A DNA stretch of 64,000 nucleotides from an uncultured Oscillibacter sp. (GCA_934574045.1 CAKTMK010000007.1:1-64000), one strand, 5' to 3'; numbered from the stretch's first letter, positions 15,749 to 24,152 are shown. Translations and numbers: made by a program. Notes: generated from the sequence alone by a model not told the origin.

Positions 15749-17140
15749 ATGCTGGAATTTGAGAATGAGCGCACGGAACTGGTCGAAAAAATAGAGGATC
15801 TCATCCGCCGAAAACAGTACGCCGCGCTGCGGGCCCTCCTTGTCCCCATCGAGGCGGCGGACATCGCCCTGCTGATGGGCGACCTGCCGGAGGCGGATCT
15901 GCCGCTGCTGTTCCGCCTGCTGCCCAAGGAGCTGGCGGCGGAGGTGTTCGTGGAGCTGGACTCCGACGAGCAGGAGCTTCTGATTCAGGGCTTTTCCAAC
16001 ACCGAGCTGAAGGAAGTGCTCGACGAGCTGTATCTGGACGACGCGGTGGACATCGTGGAGGAAATGCCGGCCAACGTGGTCAAGCGCATCCTCAAGCACT
16101 CCGACCCCGAGATGCGCAAGAGCATCAACGAGATCCTCAAATACCCCGAGGACTCCGCCGGGAGCATCATGACCACCGAGTTCGTGGACCTGAAGGCCAC
16201 CATGACGGTGGAGGACGCGTTCAAGCGCATCCGCCGCACCGGCCCGGACAAGGAGACCATCAACATCTGCTACGTCATCGACGAGAACCGCCACCTCATC
16301 GGCCTTGTCACCATCCGGACGCTGCTGCTGGCCGAGGAGGACGCGGTCATCGGCGACATCATGGAAAAGAGCATCGTATCCGTCACCACGCTGGACGATC
16401 AGGAGTACACCGCCCGCAGCCTCTCCAAATACGACTTTCTGGCCCTGCCCGTGGTGGACACGGAAAACCGGCTGGTGGGCATCGTCACCGTGGACGACGC
16501 CATGGACGTTCTGCAGGAGGAGGTCACGGAGGATATCGAAAAGATGGCGGCTATCCTCCCGTCCGACAAGCCGTATCTCAAGACCGGGATCTGGGAGACC
16601 GTCAAGGCCCGCATCCCGTGGCTGCTGCTGCTGATGATCTCCGCCACGTTCACCGGCCAGATCATCTCCCGGTTCGAGGCGGCGCTGGCGTCCTTTACCG
16701 TGCTGACGGCCTATATCCCCATGCTGATGGACACCGGCGGAAACTCCGGCTCTCAGGCCAGCGTCACGGTCATCCGCGGCATCTCTCTGAACGAGATCGA
16801 ATTCCGGGACCTGCCCCGGGTCGTCTGGAAAGAGGCGCGGGTCGCCGTGGTCTGCGGCGCGCTGCTGGCGGCGGCCAACTTCGTCAAGCTGCTGCTGGTG
16901 GACCGACTTCTCTTCCGCAACCCGCTGGTCACGCCCACGGTGGCGCTGGTGGTCTGCGGCACGCTGGTGTTCACCATCTTCGCCGCCAAGCTGGTGGGCT
17001 GCGCCCTGCCGCTGCTGGCGAAAAAAATCGGCTTTGACCCGGCGGTAATGGCCTCGCCGTTCATCACCACCATCGTGGACGCCATCTCCCTTCTGATCTA
17101 CTTCCAGTTCGCCTCCGTCATTCTGCACATCGGCGGGTAA
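15749..17140 (+). CDS. mgtE: Magnesium transporter MgtE
   Basis: Homodimeric Mg2+ channel of the inner membrane, 463 residues. Domain order: acidic N-domain of helical repeats (about 1-135; LLMGDLPEADLPLLFRLLPKE type), a CBS pair (about 140-260) that senses cytosolic Mg2+, a plug helix, and five membrane helices from about 290 with the pore motif PMLMDTGGNSGSQASVT. AAAGGAGG lies eight bases before the ATG. Two layers of control are visible: the M-box RNA upstream and the CBS gate in the protein. The neighbouring convergent gene is a Mn/Ca-type ATPase under another metal riboswitch. Confidence 0.97.
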   Translation: MLEFENERTELVEKIEDLIRRKQYAALRALLVPIEAADIALLMGDLPEADLPLLFRLLPKELAAEVFVELDSDEQELLIQGFSNTELKEVLDELYLDDAVDIVEEMPANVVKRILKHSDPEMRKSINEILKYPEDSAGSIMTTEFVDLKATMTVEDAFKRIRRTGPDKETINICYVIDENRHLIGLVTIRTLLLAEEDAVIGDIMEKSIVSVTTLDDQEYTARSLSKYDFLALPVVDTENRLVGIVTVDDAMDVLQEEVTEDIEKMAAILPSDKPYLKTGIWETVKARIPWLLLLMISATFTGQIISRFEAALASFTVLTAYIPMLMDTGGNSGSQASVTVIRGISLNEIEFRDLPRVVWKEARVAVVCGALLAAANFVKLLLVDRLLFRNPLVTPTVALVVCGTLVFTIFAAKLVGCALPLLAKKIGFDPAVMASPFITTIVDAISLLIYFQFASVILHIGG

Positions 17141-17201
17141 GGCGGCGGGGCCGTCTCTCCCGCGCATCTCAGCCCACGCTTGACCGGACGCTGCATACGC
17201 A

Positions 17202-17237
17202 AAGCGGCGGCGGACTTTCGTCCGCCGCCGCTTTTTG
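17202..17237. terminator. Bidirectional intrinsic terminator between mgtE and the cation ATPase
   Basis: AGCGGCGGCGGA (17203-17214), loop CTTTCG, TCCGCCGCCGCT (17221-17232), then TTTT on the plus strand; weaker on the minus strand. It serves the two convergent metal transporter genes. Confidence 0.85.
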
Positions 17238-17256
17238 CAGGTTTGCAGGGTGGTCC

Positions 17257-19839
17257 TTATTTCCGGCGCAGCCCCTTGAGCGCCTGAATGACCGCCATGG
17301 AGCCGAACGCGAGGCCCACAACGGCCCCCAGATCCGCCGCCGGGAGCGCCGCCGCGCTGAACAGCGGCTCCAGCGCCGGGATCAACAGCACCGCCGCCAG
17401 CAGCGCCGCGCCCACCGCAAACGCGCCCAGCAGATAGGGATTGTTGAAAAACCGCTTTTGGAACAGCACCGGCCGGGCGGACTTGCAGCTGAATCCGTGG
17501 AACAGGCGGCTCAGGCACAAGGTGGAAAACGCCATGGTGCTGCCCATGGGCGCGCCCCCGGCCCGCAGGCCCAGATGGAACGCCGCCGACGTGGCCAGCG
17601 CAATCACAAGCCCCTCGATGCCCACGTTGATGAGAAATTCCCGGGTCAGGATGCCCTCGTTCCGGGGGCGGGGCTTCTGGCGCATCAGCTCGCCGTCCTG
17701 CGGCTCCAGCCCCAGCGCGATGGCCGGGAGGGAGTCCGTCAGCAGGTTGATGAACAGCAGATGGACCGCCGCAAACGGCACCGGCAGGCCCGCCAGCGAC
17801 GCGTACAGCACCGTCAGAATGGCGGCGAAGTTGCCGGAGAGCAGGAACTGGATGGCCCGCTTGATGTTGGCGTACACGCCCCGGCCGTTTTCCACGGCCC
17901 GGACGATGGTGGCAAAGTTGTCGTCCGTGAGCACCATGCCCGCGGCGTCCTTGGCCACCTCCGTGCCGGTGACGCCCATGGCGACGCCGATGTCCGCCTG
18001 CTTGAGGGCGGGCGCGTCGTTTACGCCGTCGCCGGTCATGGCCACCAGATTGCCCCGCTCCTGCCACGCGCGGACGATGCGAATCTTGTGCTCCGGCGAG
18101 ACACGGGCATAGACGCTGACCTTGGGGACGAACTCCTTCAGCTCCTCGTCGCTCATGGAGTCGATCACCGCGCCCTCCACGGCCTCGGTCCCCTCGGTGA
18201 GGATGCCGATCTTCCGGGCGATGGCGGCGGCGGTGACCCGGTGGTCGCCGGTAATCATCACGGGGCGGATGCCCGCGGCGATGCACTGAGCCACTGCCGG
18301 GGCGGACTCCTCCCGGGGCGGGTCCATCATGGCGATCAGCCCCAGGAAGTTCATGGCGCTCTCGTCGCACAGGTTCACCGCCGGAGAGTCCACCTCCCGG
18401 CAGGCGAAAGCCAGCACCCGCAGGCCCTGACGGGAAAACTCCTCGTTGACGGATTCGATCTCCCGCCGCTCCTGCTCCGTCAGCATGGTCCGGTCCAGCA
18501 GCACGTCCACCGCGCCCTTGGTCAGCATCATCAGTCCGCCGGAGAGCTGGTGGACGGTGCTCATCAGCTTGCGTTCGGAGTCGAAGGGGATCTCCGTCAG
18601 GCGGGGCCAGCGGCGGCGGATCTCCTCCTCGTCAAAGCCGAAGCGCTCCCCCAGCCGGACCAGCGCCGTCTCGGTGGGGTCGCCCACCTCGCCGTTTTCG
18701 TTCACCGTGGCGTCGCTGCACAAGAGCGCCGCCCGCAGCAGCGGCTCCTGCACCGGGTCGGCAAAGTCCGCCTGCTCCACGGGGATGATCCGCCCCGCGG
18801 CGTAAAGCTGCTGCACGGTCATCTTGTTCTGCGTCAGGGTGCCGGTCTTGTCGGAGCAGATCACCGACACGCTGCCAAGACCCTCCACCGCCTGAAGGCG
18901 GCGGATAACGGCGTGTTCCTTGGCCATCTTCCGCGTGCCGAAGGAGAGGACGATGGTGACGATGGAGCTGAGGGCCTCCGGAATGGCGGCCACGGCCAGC
19001 GCCACGGCGAACAGGAACGCGCTCATCACCGACTCGCCCCGGACCAGCACGCTGACCGCAAAGATCAGTGCGCAGAGGATCAGGATGCCCACGGAGAGCT
19101 TCTTGCCGAACTGGTCCAGACTCTCCTGAAGCGGCGTTTTCTTGTCGCCCGCCGCCTTCAGCAGCGCGGCGATGCGGCCCATCTCCGTATCCATGCCCAC
19201 GCCGGTGACGAGGAAACGCCCCCGGCCGTAGGTAATGAAGCTGCCGGAGTAGACCATGTTCCGCCGGTCGCCCAGCGGCGCGTCCGCCGGGACCTCCCCC
19301 GTCATTTTCTCCACCGGCAGGCTCTCGCCGGTCAGGGCGCTCTCGTCCGCCTTCAGCGCGGCGCACTCCAGCAGCCGCCCGTCGGCGCACACCGCGTCGC
19401 CCGCGTCCAGCACCACCACGTCGCCCACCGTGACCTCCCGGCCCGGGATCTCACGCACGGCGCCGTCCCGCACCACCTTCGCCGTGGGGGCGGACATCCG
19501 CTTCAGGCTCTCCAGCGAGGCGGCGGCTTTTACCGTCTGCACCGTGCCCAGCACGGCGTTCATCGTGATGACCGCCAGAATGACCGCCGCGCTCTCCGCA
19601 TCCCCCAGCGCGATGGACACCGCCGCCGCGCCGATCAGCAGGATCACCAGAAAATCCGCGAACTGCTCCAGAAAGATCCGCAGCGGCGCTTTCTTCTTCT
19701 CTCCGCTCAGCTCGTTGGGGCCGAAGCGGTCCAGCCGCTGGGCGGCCTCCCCGTCCGTCAGTCCCTGCTCGCCGCAGCCCAGCTCCCGGAACAGCTCCAC
19801 GCGGCTCTCGCTCCATACTTCCTTTTTCTTTTCTGCCAT
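17257..19839 (-). CDS. P2A-type cation-transporting ATPase (Mn2+/Ca2+ exporter candidate)
   Basis: 860-residue P-type ATPase that should export a divalent cation across the membrane. Order: N-terminal cation_ATPase_N domain, two membrane helices, actuator domain with the TGES loop (ALTGESLPVEK), two helices with the ion-binding AAIPEALSSIV (PEGL-type motif), phosphorylation site SDKTGTLTQNKM, hinge TGDGVNDAPALKQADIGVAMG, and six C-terminal helices. This is the SERCA/PMR1 layout. The ATG at 19837-19839 has AAAGGA upstream. Family alone suggests Ca2+, but the Mn2+ riboswitch in its leader argues for Mn2+ efflux, as for Lactococcus YoaB. The metal is therefore inferred from the regulator. Confidence 0.9.
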   Translation of the reverse strand: MAEKKKEVWSESRVELFRELGCGEQGLTDGEAAQRLDRFGPNELSGEKKKAPLRIFLEQFADFLVILLIGAAAVSIALGDAESAAVILAVITMNAVLGTVQTVKAAASLESLKRMSAPTAKVVRDGAVREIPGREVTVGDVVVLDAGDAVCADGRLLECAALKADESALTGESLPVEKMTGEVPADAPLGDRRNMVYSGSFITYGRGRFLVTGVGMDTEMGRIAALLKAAGDKKTPLQESLDQFGKKLSVGILILCALIFAVSVLVRGESVMSAFLFAVALAVAAIPEALSSIVTIVLSFGTRKMAKEHAVIRRLQAVEGLGSVSVICSDKTGTLTQNKMTVQQLYAAGRIIPVEQADFADPVQEPLLRAALLCSDATVNENGEVGDPTETALVRLGERFGFDEEEIRRRWPRLTEIPFDSERKLMSTVHQLSGGLMMLTKGAVDVLLDRTMLTEQERREIESVNEEFSRQGLRVLAFACREVDSPAVNLCDESAMNFLGLIAMMDPPREESAPAVAQCIAAGIRPVMITGDHRVTAAAIARKIGILTEGTEAVEGAVIDSMSDEELKEFVPKVSVYARVSPEHKIRIVRAWQERGNLVAMTGDGVNDAPALKQADIGVAMGVTGTEVAKDAAGMVLTDDNFATIVRAVENGRGVYANIKRAIQFLLSGNFAAILTVLYASLAGLPVPFAAVHLLFINLLTDSLPAIALGLEPQDGELMRQKPRPRNEGILTREFLINVGIEGLVIALATSAAFHLGLRAGGAPMGSTMAFSTLCLSRLFHGFSCKSARPVLFQKRFFNNPYLLGAFAVGAALLAAVLLIPALEPLFSAAALPAADLGAVVGLAFGSMAVIQALKGLRRK

Positions 19840-19873
19840 ATCATTTCGTCCTTTCCTCCCGCTGCTCCGGCGC

Positions 19874-19927
19874 AAAAAAGCGAGACTTTTGCGCCCAACG
19901 CCGCAGCGTTTTGCTCAAAAGTCTCGC
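19874..19927 (-). terminator. Riboswitch-controlled terminator before the cation ATPase
   Basis: Minus strand GCGAGACTTTTG (19927-19916) pairs perfectly with CAAAAGTCTCGC (19891-19880), followed by TTTTTT. The left arm is also the conserved 3' strand of the Mn2+ aptamer, so aptamer and terminator cannot form together: metal binding should block termination and switch the gene on. Confidence 0.9.
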
Positions 19928-20012
19928 CATTTCGATCCGAAGCGGGGCAGATCTAGTCTGCCCGACCTGACGCCAGCGGATGCACATTTCTGTGCCGGCT
20001 ACTCCCTCATGA
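19916..20012 (-). ncRNA. yybP-ykoY Mn2+ riboswitch aptamer
   Basis: Read on the minus strand the leader has GAGGGAGTAGCCGGC (from about 20009), two internal hairpin arms, and the closing GGCGAGACTTTTG (19928-19916). These are the hallmark GGGGAGUAG and RCRAGACYUUU words of the yybP-ykoY class, which sense Mn2+. It lies between a consensus promoter and a terminator, 80 bases before the ATPase start. Confidence 0.88.
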
Positions 20013-20020
20013 TTACTTGC

Positions 20021-20049
20021 ATCCTATCCGATTTTCCGCCGTCTGTCAA
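20021..20049 (-). promoter_or_regulatory. Sigma-A promoter of the Mn2+ riboswitch / ATPase
   Basis: Minus strand TTGACA (20049-20044), 17-base spacer, TAGGAT (20026-20021). Transcription would start a few bases before the aptamer. Confidence 0.8.
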
Positions 20050-20103
20050 GTGTTTTTCTTCCGGTCCGCGCGTAAAGATCCCGTTAATTTTCCGTCAGGC
20101 CGC

Positions 20104-20973
20104 TCACAGCCCGCGCCACTCCTCCGGCCGCAGCAGGCTCAGGTCCGCCGCCGCCCGGTCCAGCTGGGCCAGCATGGCGTCCCGGTCCCGGTTCAGCGTG
20201 CCCCGCAGGGCCAGATAATTGCTGGCGTGGTTCATGCGGAACACGCTGCCGGGGCTGTCCAGCCGCTCCACCAGAAGCCGCGTCTCCCGCAGGTCCTCCG
20301 CCGGGGTCAGCAGGCGGAACGTCCCGTCCCGCACCCAGTCATAAAGCGGCGTGCCCGGCTCCACCATCAGCGTCAGCATTCCGATATACTCCGGGTTCAT
20401 GGCGCTGAACGCCGCCGCCGTGTCCGCGGCGTGCCGCTCCAGCAGCTCCGGCCCGCCCAGACCGGTGATGGCCGTGACGGACAGGGCGATGCCGCACCGG
20501 CGCACCTTGCGCCCCATCTCCACGATAAAGGCCGCGTCGTGGCCCTTGCGCATTTTCTCCAGAACCGCGTCGCACCCGGACTCCAGCCCCATGTATACCA
20601 TGGTCAGCCCCGCCGCCCGCAGGGCGCGCAGCTCCTCCTCCGTGCGGATGCGGATGCTGTCCGGCGAGGCGTAGCACGTCACGCGGGTGCACTCCGGGAA
20701 CAGCTCCCGCACCGTTTTCAAGATCGTCTCCAGCTCCGCCGCGCGGCGCACCAGCGCGTCCCCGTCGGCCAGAAAGACCCGCTCCACCCGGGGATAGAGC
20801 CTGCGGGCCGCGCGAAAGTCCTCCAGCACCTCGTCCAGCGGCCGAACGGCGAAGCGCTTTTCCTTGTACATGCTGCAAAAGGCGCAGGTGTTGTGGCTGC
20901 ACCCGTAGGTCACCTGCACGATCAGGCTCCGCGCCTCGGAGGGCGGGCGGTATACGCTGCCGACATATCTCAT
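20104..20973 (-). CDS. Radical SAM protein, Elp3/HemN-like core, unknown function
   Basis: 289-residue radical SAM enzyme. The cluster motif is CSHNTCAFC, a CX4CX2C spacing rather than the usual CX3CX2C, preceded by LIVQVTYG. Further family features are FLADGDALVRR, the SAM-binding VYMGLESGCDAVLEKMRKGH near 140-160, and AITGLGGPELLERHA. The motif and sequence style place it with Elp3/HemN-type radical SAM proteins common in anaerobes, whose substrate is not known to me. Its ATG overlaps the stop of the aminotransferase gene (ATGA), so the two are translationally coupled. Its end lies 55 bases before the promoter of the ATPase and no terminator is obvious. Confidence 0.82.
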   Translation of the reverse strand: MRYVGSVYRPPSEARSLIVQVTYGCSHNTCAFCSMYKEKRFAVRPLDEVLEDFRAARRLYPRVERVFLADGDALVRRAAELETILKTVRELFPECTRVTCYASPDSIRIRTEEELRALRAAGLTMVYMGLESGCDAVLEKMRKGHDAAFIVEMGRKVRRCGIALSVTAITGLGGPELLERHAADTAAAFSAMNPEYIGMLTLMVEPGTPLYDWVRDGTFRLLTPAEDLRETRLLVERLDSPGSVFRMNHASNYLALRGTLNRDRDAMLAQLDRAAADLSLLRPEEWRGL

Positions 20974-22247
20974 TTGAGCAGCTTCTCCAGCGCCGCGCGC
21001 TTCAGGCAGGCGCACAGGACCTCCATGGCCGTCTCCAGCTCCTCCAGCGGCGGCAGGGACGGCGCGATGCGGATGTTGCTGTCCAGCGGGTCCATGCCGT
21101 AGGGGAACGCGGCGCCCGCGCCGGTCATGGTCACGCCGCACTCGGCGCACAGCTCCAGCGTCCGCCGCGCCGTTCCCGGCATGGCGTTGAGGGAGACGAA
21201 GTACCCGCCCTTGGGCCGCCGCCACGAGGCGATCTCCAGCGGGGCGATCTGCCGGTCCAGCGCGTCGGTGACGCAGCGGAACTTGGGCGCGAGGACGGCG
21301 GCGTGCCGCCGCATCAGCTCCAGCGTATGGGCCTTGTCCTTCAGATAGAGGACGTGGCGCTGCTGGTTCACCTTGTCAAAGCTGATGACCTGAACGCCCA
21401 TGAGCTTTTTGAGATGGTCCAGCATGGTCTCGGACGCGGCGAAGCAGGCCACGCCCGCCCCCGGCAGCGTCACCTTGGAGGTGGAGGCGAACTCGATGGC
21501 CCGGTCCGGGTTGCCCGCCTTGGCGCACTCGGCCAGAATGTCCGGGAACGGGACGAAATCGCCCTCGAACTCATGGATGCAGTATGCGTTGTCCCACATT
21601 AGCAGGAAATCCGGCGCGGCGGTCTTCATGGCCGCCAGACGGCGCACCGTCTCCTCAGAGTAGATGATCCCGTCCGGGTTGGAGTATTTCGGCACGTTCC
21701 ACATACCCTTGACCTGCGGGTCGCGGACGGCGGCCTCCACCGCGTCCATATCCGGGCCGTCCTCCGTCATGGGGATGGCGATCATGCTGAAGCCGAAGCT
21801 CTCGGTGATCTTGAAGTGGCGGTCGTATCCGGGGACGGGGCACAGCCACTTCACCTTTTCCTCCCGGCACCACGGGCGGGGAGAGTGGACCAGCCCGTGG
21901 GTATAGGCCTTCGCCACCGTGTCATACATGAGCTGAAGGCTGGAGTTTCCCCCCGCAAAGACCTGCTCCGGGCGGCAGCCCAAAAGCTCCGCGAACAGGC
22001 GGCGGGCAGCGGGCAGACCGGCCAGCTCGCCGTAATTGCGGCAGTCGATCCCGTCAGACACGTAGTCCTCCGGCGTCTGAAACACGTGCATCAGTCCCTC
22101 GCTGACCAGATCCAGCTGGGCCTTTCCGGGCTTTCCGCGGGCCATGTTCAGCTTCAGCTTCCGGTCCCGGAGCCGGTCAAGCTCCCGGCAGACCTCCTCC
22201 TGCTCGTCCAGCAGCTCCTGGCGGCTCCTTGCGGCGTAGGCGCTCAT
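20970..22247 (-). CDS. Aspartate aminotransferase-type PLP enzyme (subgroup Ic-like)
   Basis: Fold-type I aminotransferase, about 425 residues. Visible are NMARGKPGKAQLDL near the start, YGELAGLPAARRLFAELLG, GGNSSLQLMYDT (PLP phosphate cup), MWNVPKYSNPDGIIYS (the Asn-Pro pair), and FASTSKVTLPGAG with the PLP lysine. This pattern fits the unusual class Ic aspartate aminotransferases (Corynebacterium AspT type) rather than AspC. I prefer the ATG at 22245-22247, with AAAGGA eight bases upstream; an ATG three codons earlier (22256) has that site only four bases away or less. It is coupled to the radical SAM gene by a four-base overlap. Confidence 0.85.
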   Translation of the reverse strand: MSAYAARSRQELLDEQEEVCRELDRLRDRKLKLNMARGKPGKAQLDLVSEGLMHVFQTPEDYVSDGIDCRNYGELAGLPAARRLFAELLGCRPEQVFAGGNSSLQLMYDTVAKAYTHGLVHSPRPWCREEKVKWLCPVPGYDRHFKITESFGFSMIAIPMTEDGPDMDAVEAAVRDPQVKGMWNVPKYSNPDGIIYSEETVRRLAAMKTAAPDFLLMWDNAYCIHEFEGDFVPFPDILAECAKAGNPDRAIEFASTSKVTLPGAGVACFAASETMLDHLKKLMGVQVISFDKVNQQRHVLYLKDKAHTLELMRRHAAVLAPKFRCVTDALDRQIAPLEIASWRRPKGGYFVSLNAMPGTARRTLELCAECGVTMTGAGAAFPYGMDPLDSNIRIAPSLPPLEELETAMEVLCACLKRAALEKLLK

Positions 22248-22379
22248 CGCAGTCATCCTTTCCTTTGCGGGCTTGTCCCGTTATTTCGTTACTGCTTCAG
22301 TATACCTGTTCGCCGCCGTTCCCGCAAGATGCTTTTTGCGGGGCGGGCGCGTCCGGCGTCCCGCCCCGCAGGTCCCGCG

Positions 22380-22745
22380 TCACTGGCCGCAGCCGCAGGG
22401 AGCGCACTCCCCGTCCGCGCACGCGGCGCAGCCGATGCTTGGCTCTCCGCCGGTGTGGTCCACGCCGAATGTAATGGGGATGGAGACGCACAGCCGCTGG
22501 GTCAGCGTCACGGTGCAGGCGGTCCCCTCCGCGTTGGCCGTGCAGGTGGCGGCAGGCTCCCCCGCACAGGAGACGCTCACCGCGCCCACATCGGCCACGG
22601 GCGTCAGCACCACCGGCGTGCTGACGCTGACGCACTGCGTCCCCGTCTTGGCGCACCCGGCGGGCGGCAGGGTCGGCCCGCCGCCGGCGGCAGGGTCGGC
22701 ATAGGGCAGAATGGGCGTATGCTCATAGGTCGCGTTGATATGCAA
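22380..22745 (-). CDS. Cysteine-rich small protein of unknown function (possible spore-surface protein)
   Basis: About 121 residues, ten cysteines, ending in a Cys-dense tail (CAACADGECAPCGCGQ). The middle (residues 45-95) alternates valine/threonine-rich beta strands with spaced Cys residues (CVSVSTPVVLTPV, VSVSCAGEPAATC). There is no signal peptide or membrane helix. I do not recognise the family; disulfide-linked coat or exosporium proteins look like this. The start is inferred as a TTG at 22743-22745 (GAGGG six bases upstream). The frame is open further upstream but that part looks like non-coding GC-rich sequence. A sigma-K-like promoter candidate lies about 45 bases before the start. 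Confidence 0.55.
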   Translation of the reverse strand: MHINATYEHTPILPYADPAAGGGPTLPPAGCAKTGTQCVSVSTPVVLTPVADVGAVSVSCAGEPAATCTANAEGTACTVTLTQRLCVSIPITFGVDHTGGEPSIGCAACADGECAPCGCGQ

Positions 22746-22790
22746 AACGATCCCTCTTTTCCCGGTTGCTCCCGGACGGTTTCCGGGGCT

Positions 22791-22822
22791 GTGCCAGTCT
22801 ATGCCCCGGCGGGGCGGGAGGT
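22791..22822 (-). promoter_or_regulatory. Sigma-K-like promoter candidate for the Cys-rich gene
   Basis: Minus strand ACC, 16-base GC spacer, GCATAGACTG: eight of nine positions agree with the sigma-K -10 gCATAnnnTA. No sigma-A promoter was seen. Confidence 0.35.
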
Positions 22823-22866
22823 TCCCGCCTTCGCAGGGAAACGGCATAGCGGAAGCGTATGCGGGC

Positions 22867-22895
22867 TTGTGTTTTCCCCTCCGGTGTGGTATGTT
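22867..22895 (+). promoter_or_regulatory. Sigma-A promoter of the ygjP-like gene, right against the start codon
   Basis: TTGTGT (22867-22872), 17-base spacer, TATGTT (22890-22895). Expected transcription start near 22902, next to the ATG at 22903. Confidence 0.5.
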
Positions 22896-22902
22896 ATAGG
22901 GT

Positions 22903-23418
22903 ATGGAAGCATATACGCTCATTCGCTCCGGCCGGCGGACGCTGGCTCTGGAGATCACAAAGGACTGCCGCCTGCTGGTGCGCGCCCCCGCGCGCTGTCC
23001 CAAGCGGACGGTGGAGGAATTTATTCAGCGCAGCCAGCCGTGGATCGAGCGGAATCTGGCGCGGATGCGCCAGCGGGCCGCCGAGGCCGGGCCGCCCCCC
23101 ACGCCGGAGGAGATCGAAGCGCTCCGGGCGCAGGCCCGAGCCGTCCTTCCGGGGAAGGTGGCGCATTACGCCGCGCTGATGGGCCTTTCGCCCACGGGGG
23201 TGAAGATCACCTCCGCCTGGAAGCGGTACGGCTCGTGCAGCGCGAAAAACAGCCTGTGCTTTTCCTGCTTTCTCATGCGCTCGCCGGACGAAGCCGTGGA
23301 CGCGGTGGTGGTCCACGAGCTGGCCCACATCCGCCACAAGAACCACGGCCCGGACTTTTACGCGCTGGTCCAGCGGTACATGCCCGATTATCAGGCCCGG
23401 AAAAAGCTATTGAAATAA
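22903..23418 (+). CDS. YgjP-like (DUF45) zinc metallopeptidase
   Basis: 171-residue protein of the YgjP/DUF45 family. The zinc site is HELAHIRHKNHGPDFY near residues 145-160: HExxH plus a third His. The family segment TSAWKRYGSCSAKNSLCFS precedes it (110-128). Members resemble SprT/WLM proteases but their substrates are unknown. There is no recognisable ribosome binding site and a promoter ends eight bases before the ATG, so the messenger may be leaderless. The next gene follows after 25 bases and has a good AAGGAG site. Confidence 0.88.
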   Translation: MEAYTLIRSGRRTLALEITKDCRLLVRAPARCPKRTVEEFIQRSQPWIERNLARMRQRAAEAGPPPTPEEIEALRAQARAVLPGKVAHYAALMGLSPTGVKITSAWKRYGSCSAKNSLCFSCFLMRSPDEAVDAVVVHELAHIRHKNHGPDFYALVQRYMPDYQARKKLLK

Positions 23419-23443
23419 AGCTATTAAAATAAGGAGAACGTCT

Positions 23444-24148
23444 ATGGAGATCCAGAGCATCGAGGCGCTGCTGGGCGCCAACCGCTATCCCGGCCGCGGC
23501 ATCCTGATGGGCCGCAGCGCGGACAACGCCTGCGCCGTCATCGCGTATTTTATCATGGGGCGCAGCGAAAACTCCCGCAACCGCATCTTCGTCCCCACGG
23601 AGGACGGCATCCGCACTCAGGCCCGGGACCCGGAGAAAATGACGGACCCCAGCCTTATCATCTACCACCCCATCCGGGAGCTGGAGGGCAAGACCATCGT
23701 TACCAACGGCGACCAGACCGACACCATCCGGGACGCGTTCCTCGCCGGTCACTGCTACCGCCACGCCCTGCTCCAGCGCACGTTCGAGCCGGACGGCCCC
23801 AACTGGACGCCCCGGATCAGCGGCGTGCTCAAGCCGGACTTCACCTATAACCTCTCCATCCTCAAATCCATGTACGGCGACGACGCCTGCTGCTGCCGGT
23901 ATTTCTTCGAGTACGACGCGGCAAAGGCGGGACTGGGCCATCTGATCCACACCTACCAGTCCGACGGCGATCCCCTCCCCTCCTTCGAGGGCGAGCCGCG
24001 GCCCGTGACGCTGGACGCGCCGGACGCGTCCGCTCTGGCTGCGCGCATCTGGGACGCGCTGGACCCCGACAACAAGGTGGCCCTGTTCGTGCGGTACATC
24101 GACCGCGCCACGGGCAGAAAGACCGACGTGATCCGAAACCGGGACTGA
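23444..24148 (+). CDS. IMP cyclohydrolase-like protein (PurO family)
   Basis: 234-residue protein with the PurO-type alpha-beta-beta-alpha layout: NRYPGRGILMGRSADNACAVIAYFIMGRSENSRNRIF at 13-49, LIIYHPIREL, TNGDQTDTIRD, TFEPDGPNWTPRISG, and the end NKVALFVRYID. PurO closes FAICAR to IMP in archaea; homologues occur in Clostridia, sometimes beside purH. No purine gene is near, so the reaction is inferred by family only. AAGGAG is seven bases before the ATG. It is co-directional with the YgjP-like gene and ends at a terminator that serves both strands. Confidence 0.75.
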   Translation: MEIQSIEALLGANRYPGRGILMGRSADNACAVIAYFIMGRSENSRNRIFVPTEDGIRTQARDPEKMTDPSLIIYHPIRELEGKTIVTNGDQTDTIRDAFLAGHCYRHALLQRTFEPDGPNWTPRISGVLKPDFTYNLSILKSMYGDDACCCRYFFEYDAAKAGLGHLIHTYQSDGDPLPSFEGEPRPVTLDAPDASALAARIWDALDPDNKVALFVRYIDRATGRKTDVIRNRD

Positions 24149-24152
24149 GGAT

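Noticed and set aside
15722..18370. 882-codon minus-strand frame spanning mgtE and the ATPase
   Set aside because: Runs across two convergent genes and their terminator; no coding character.
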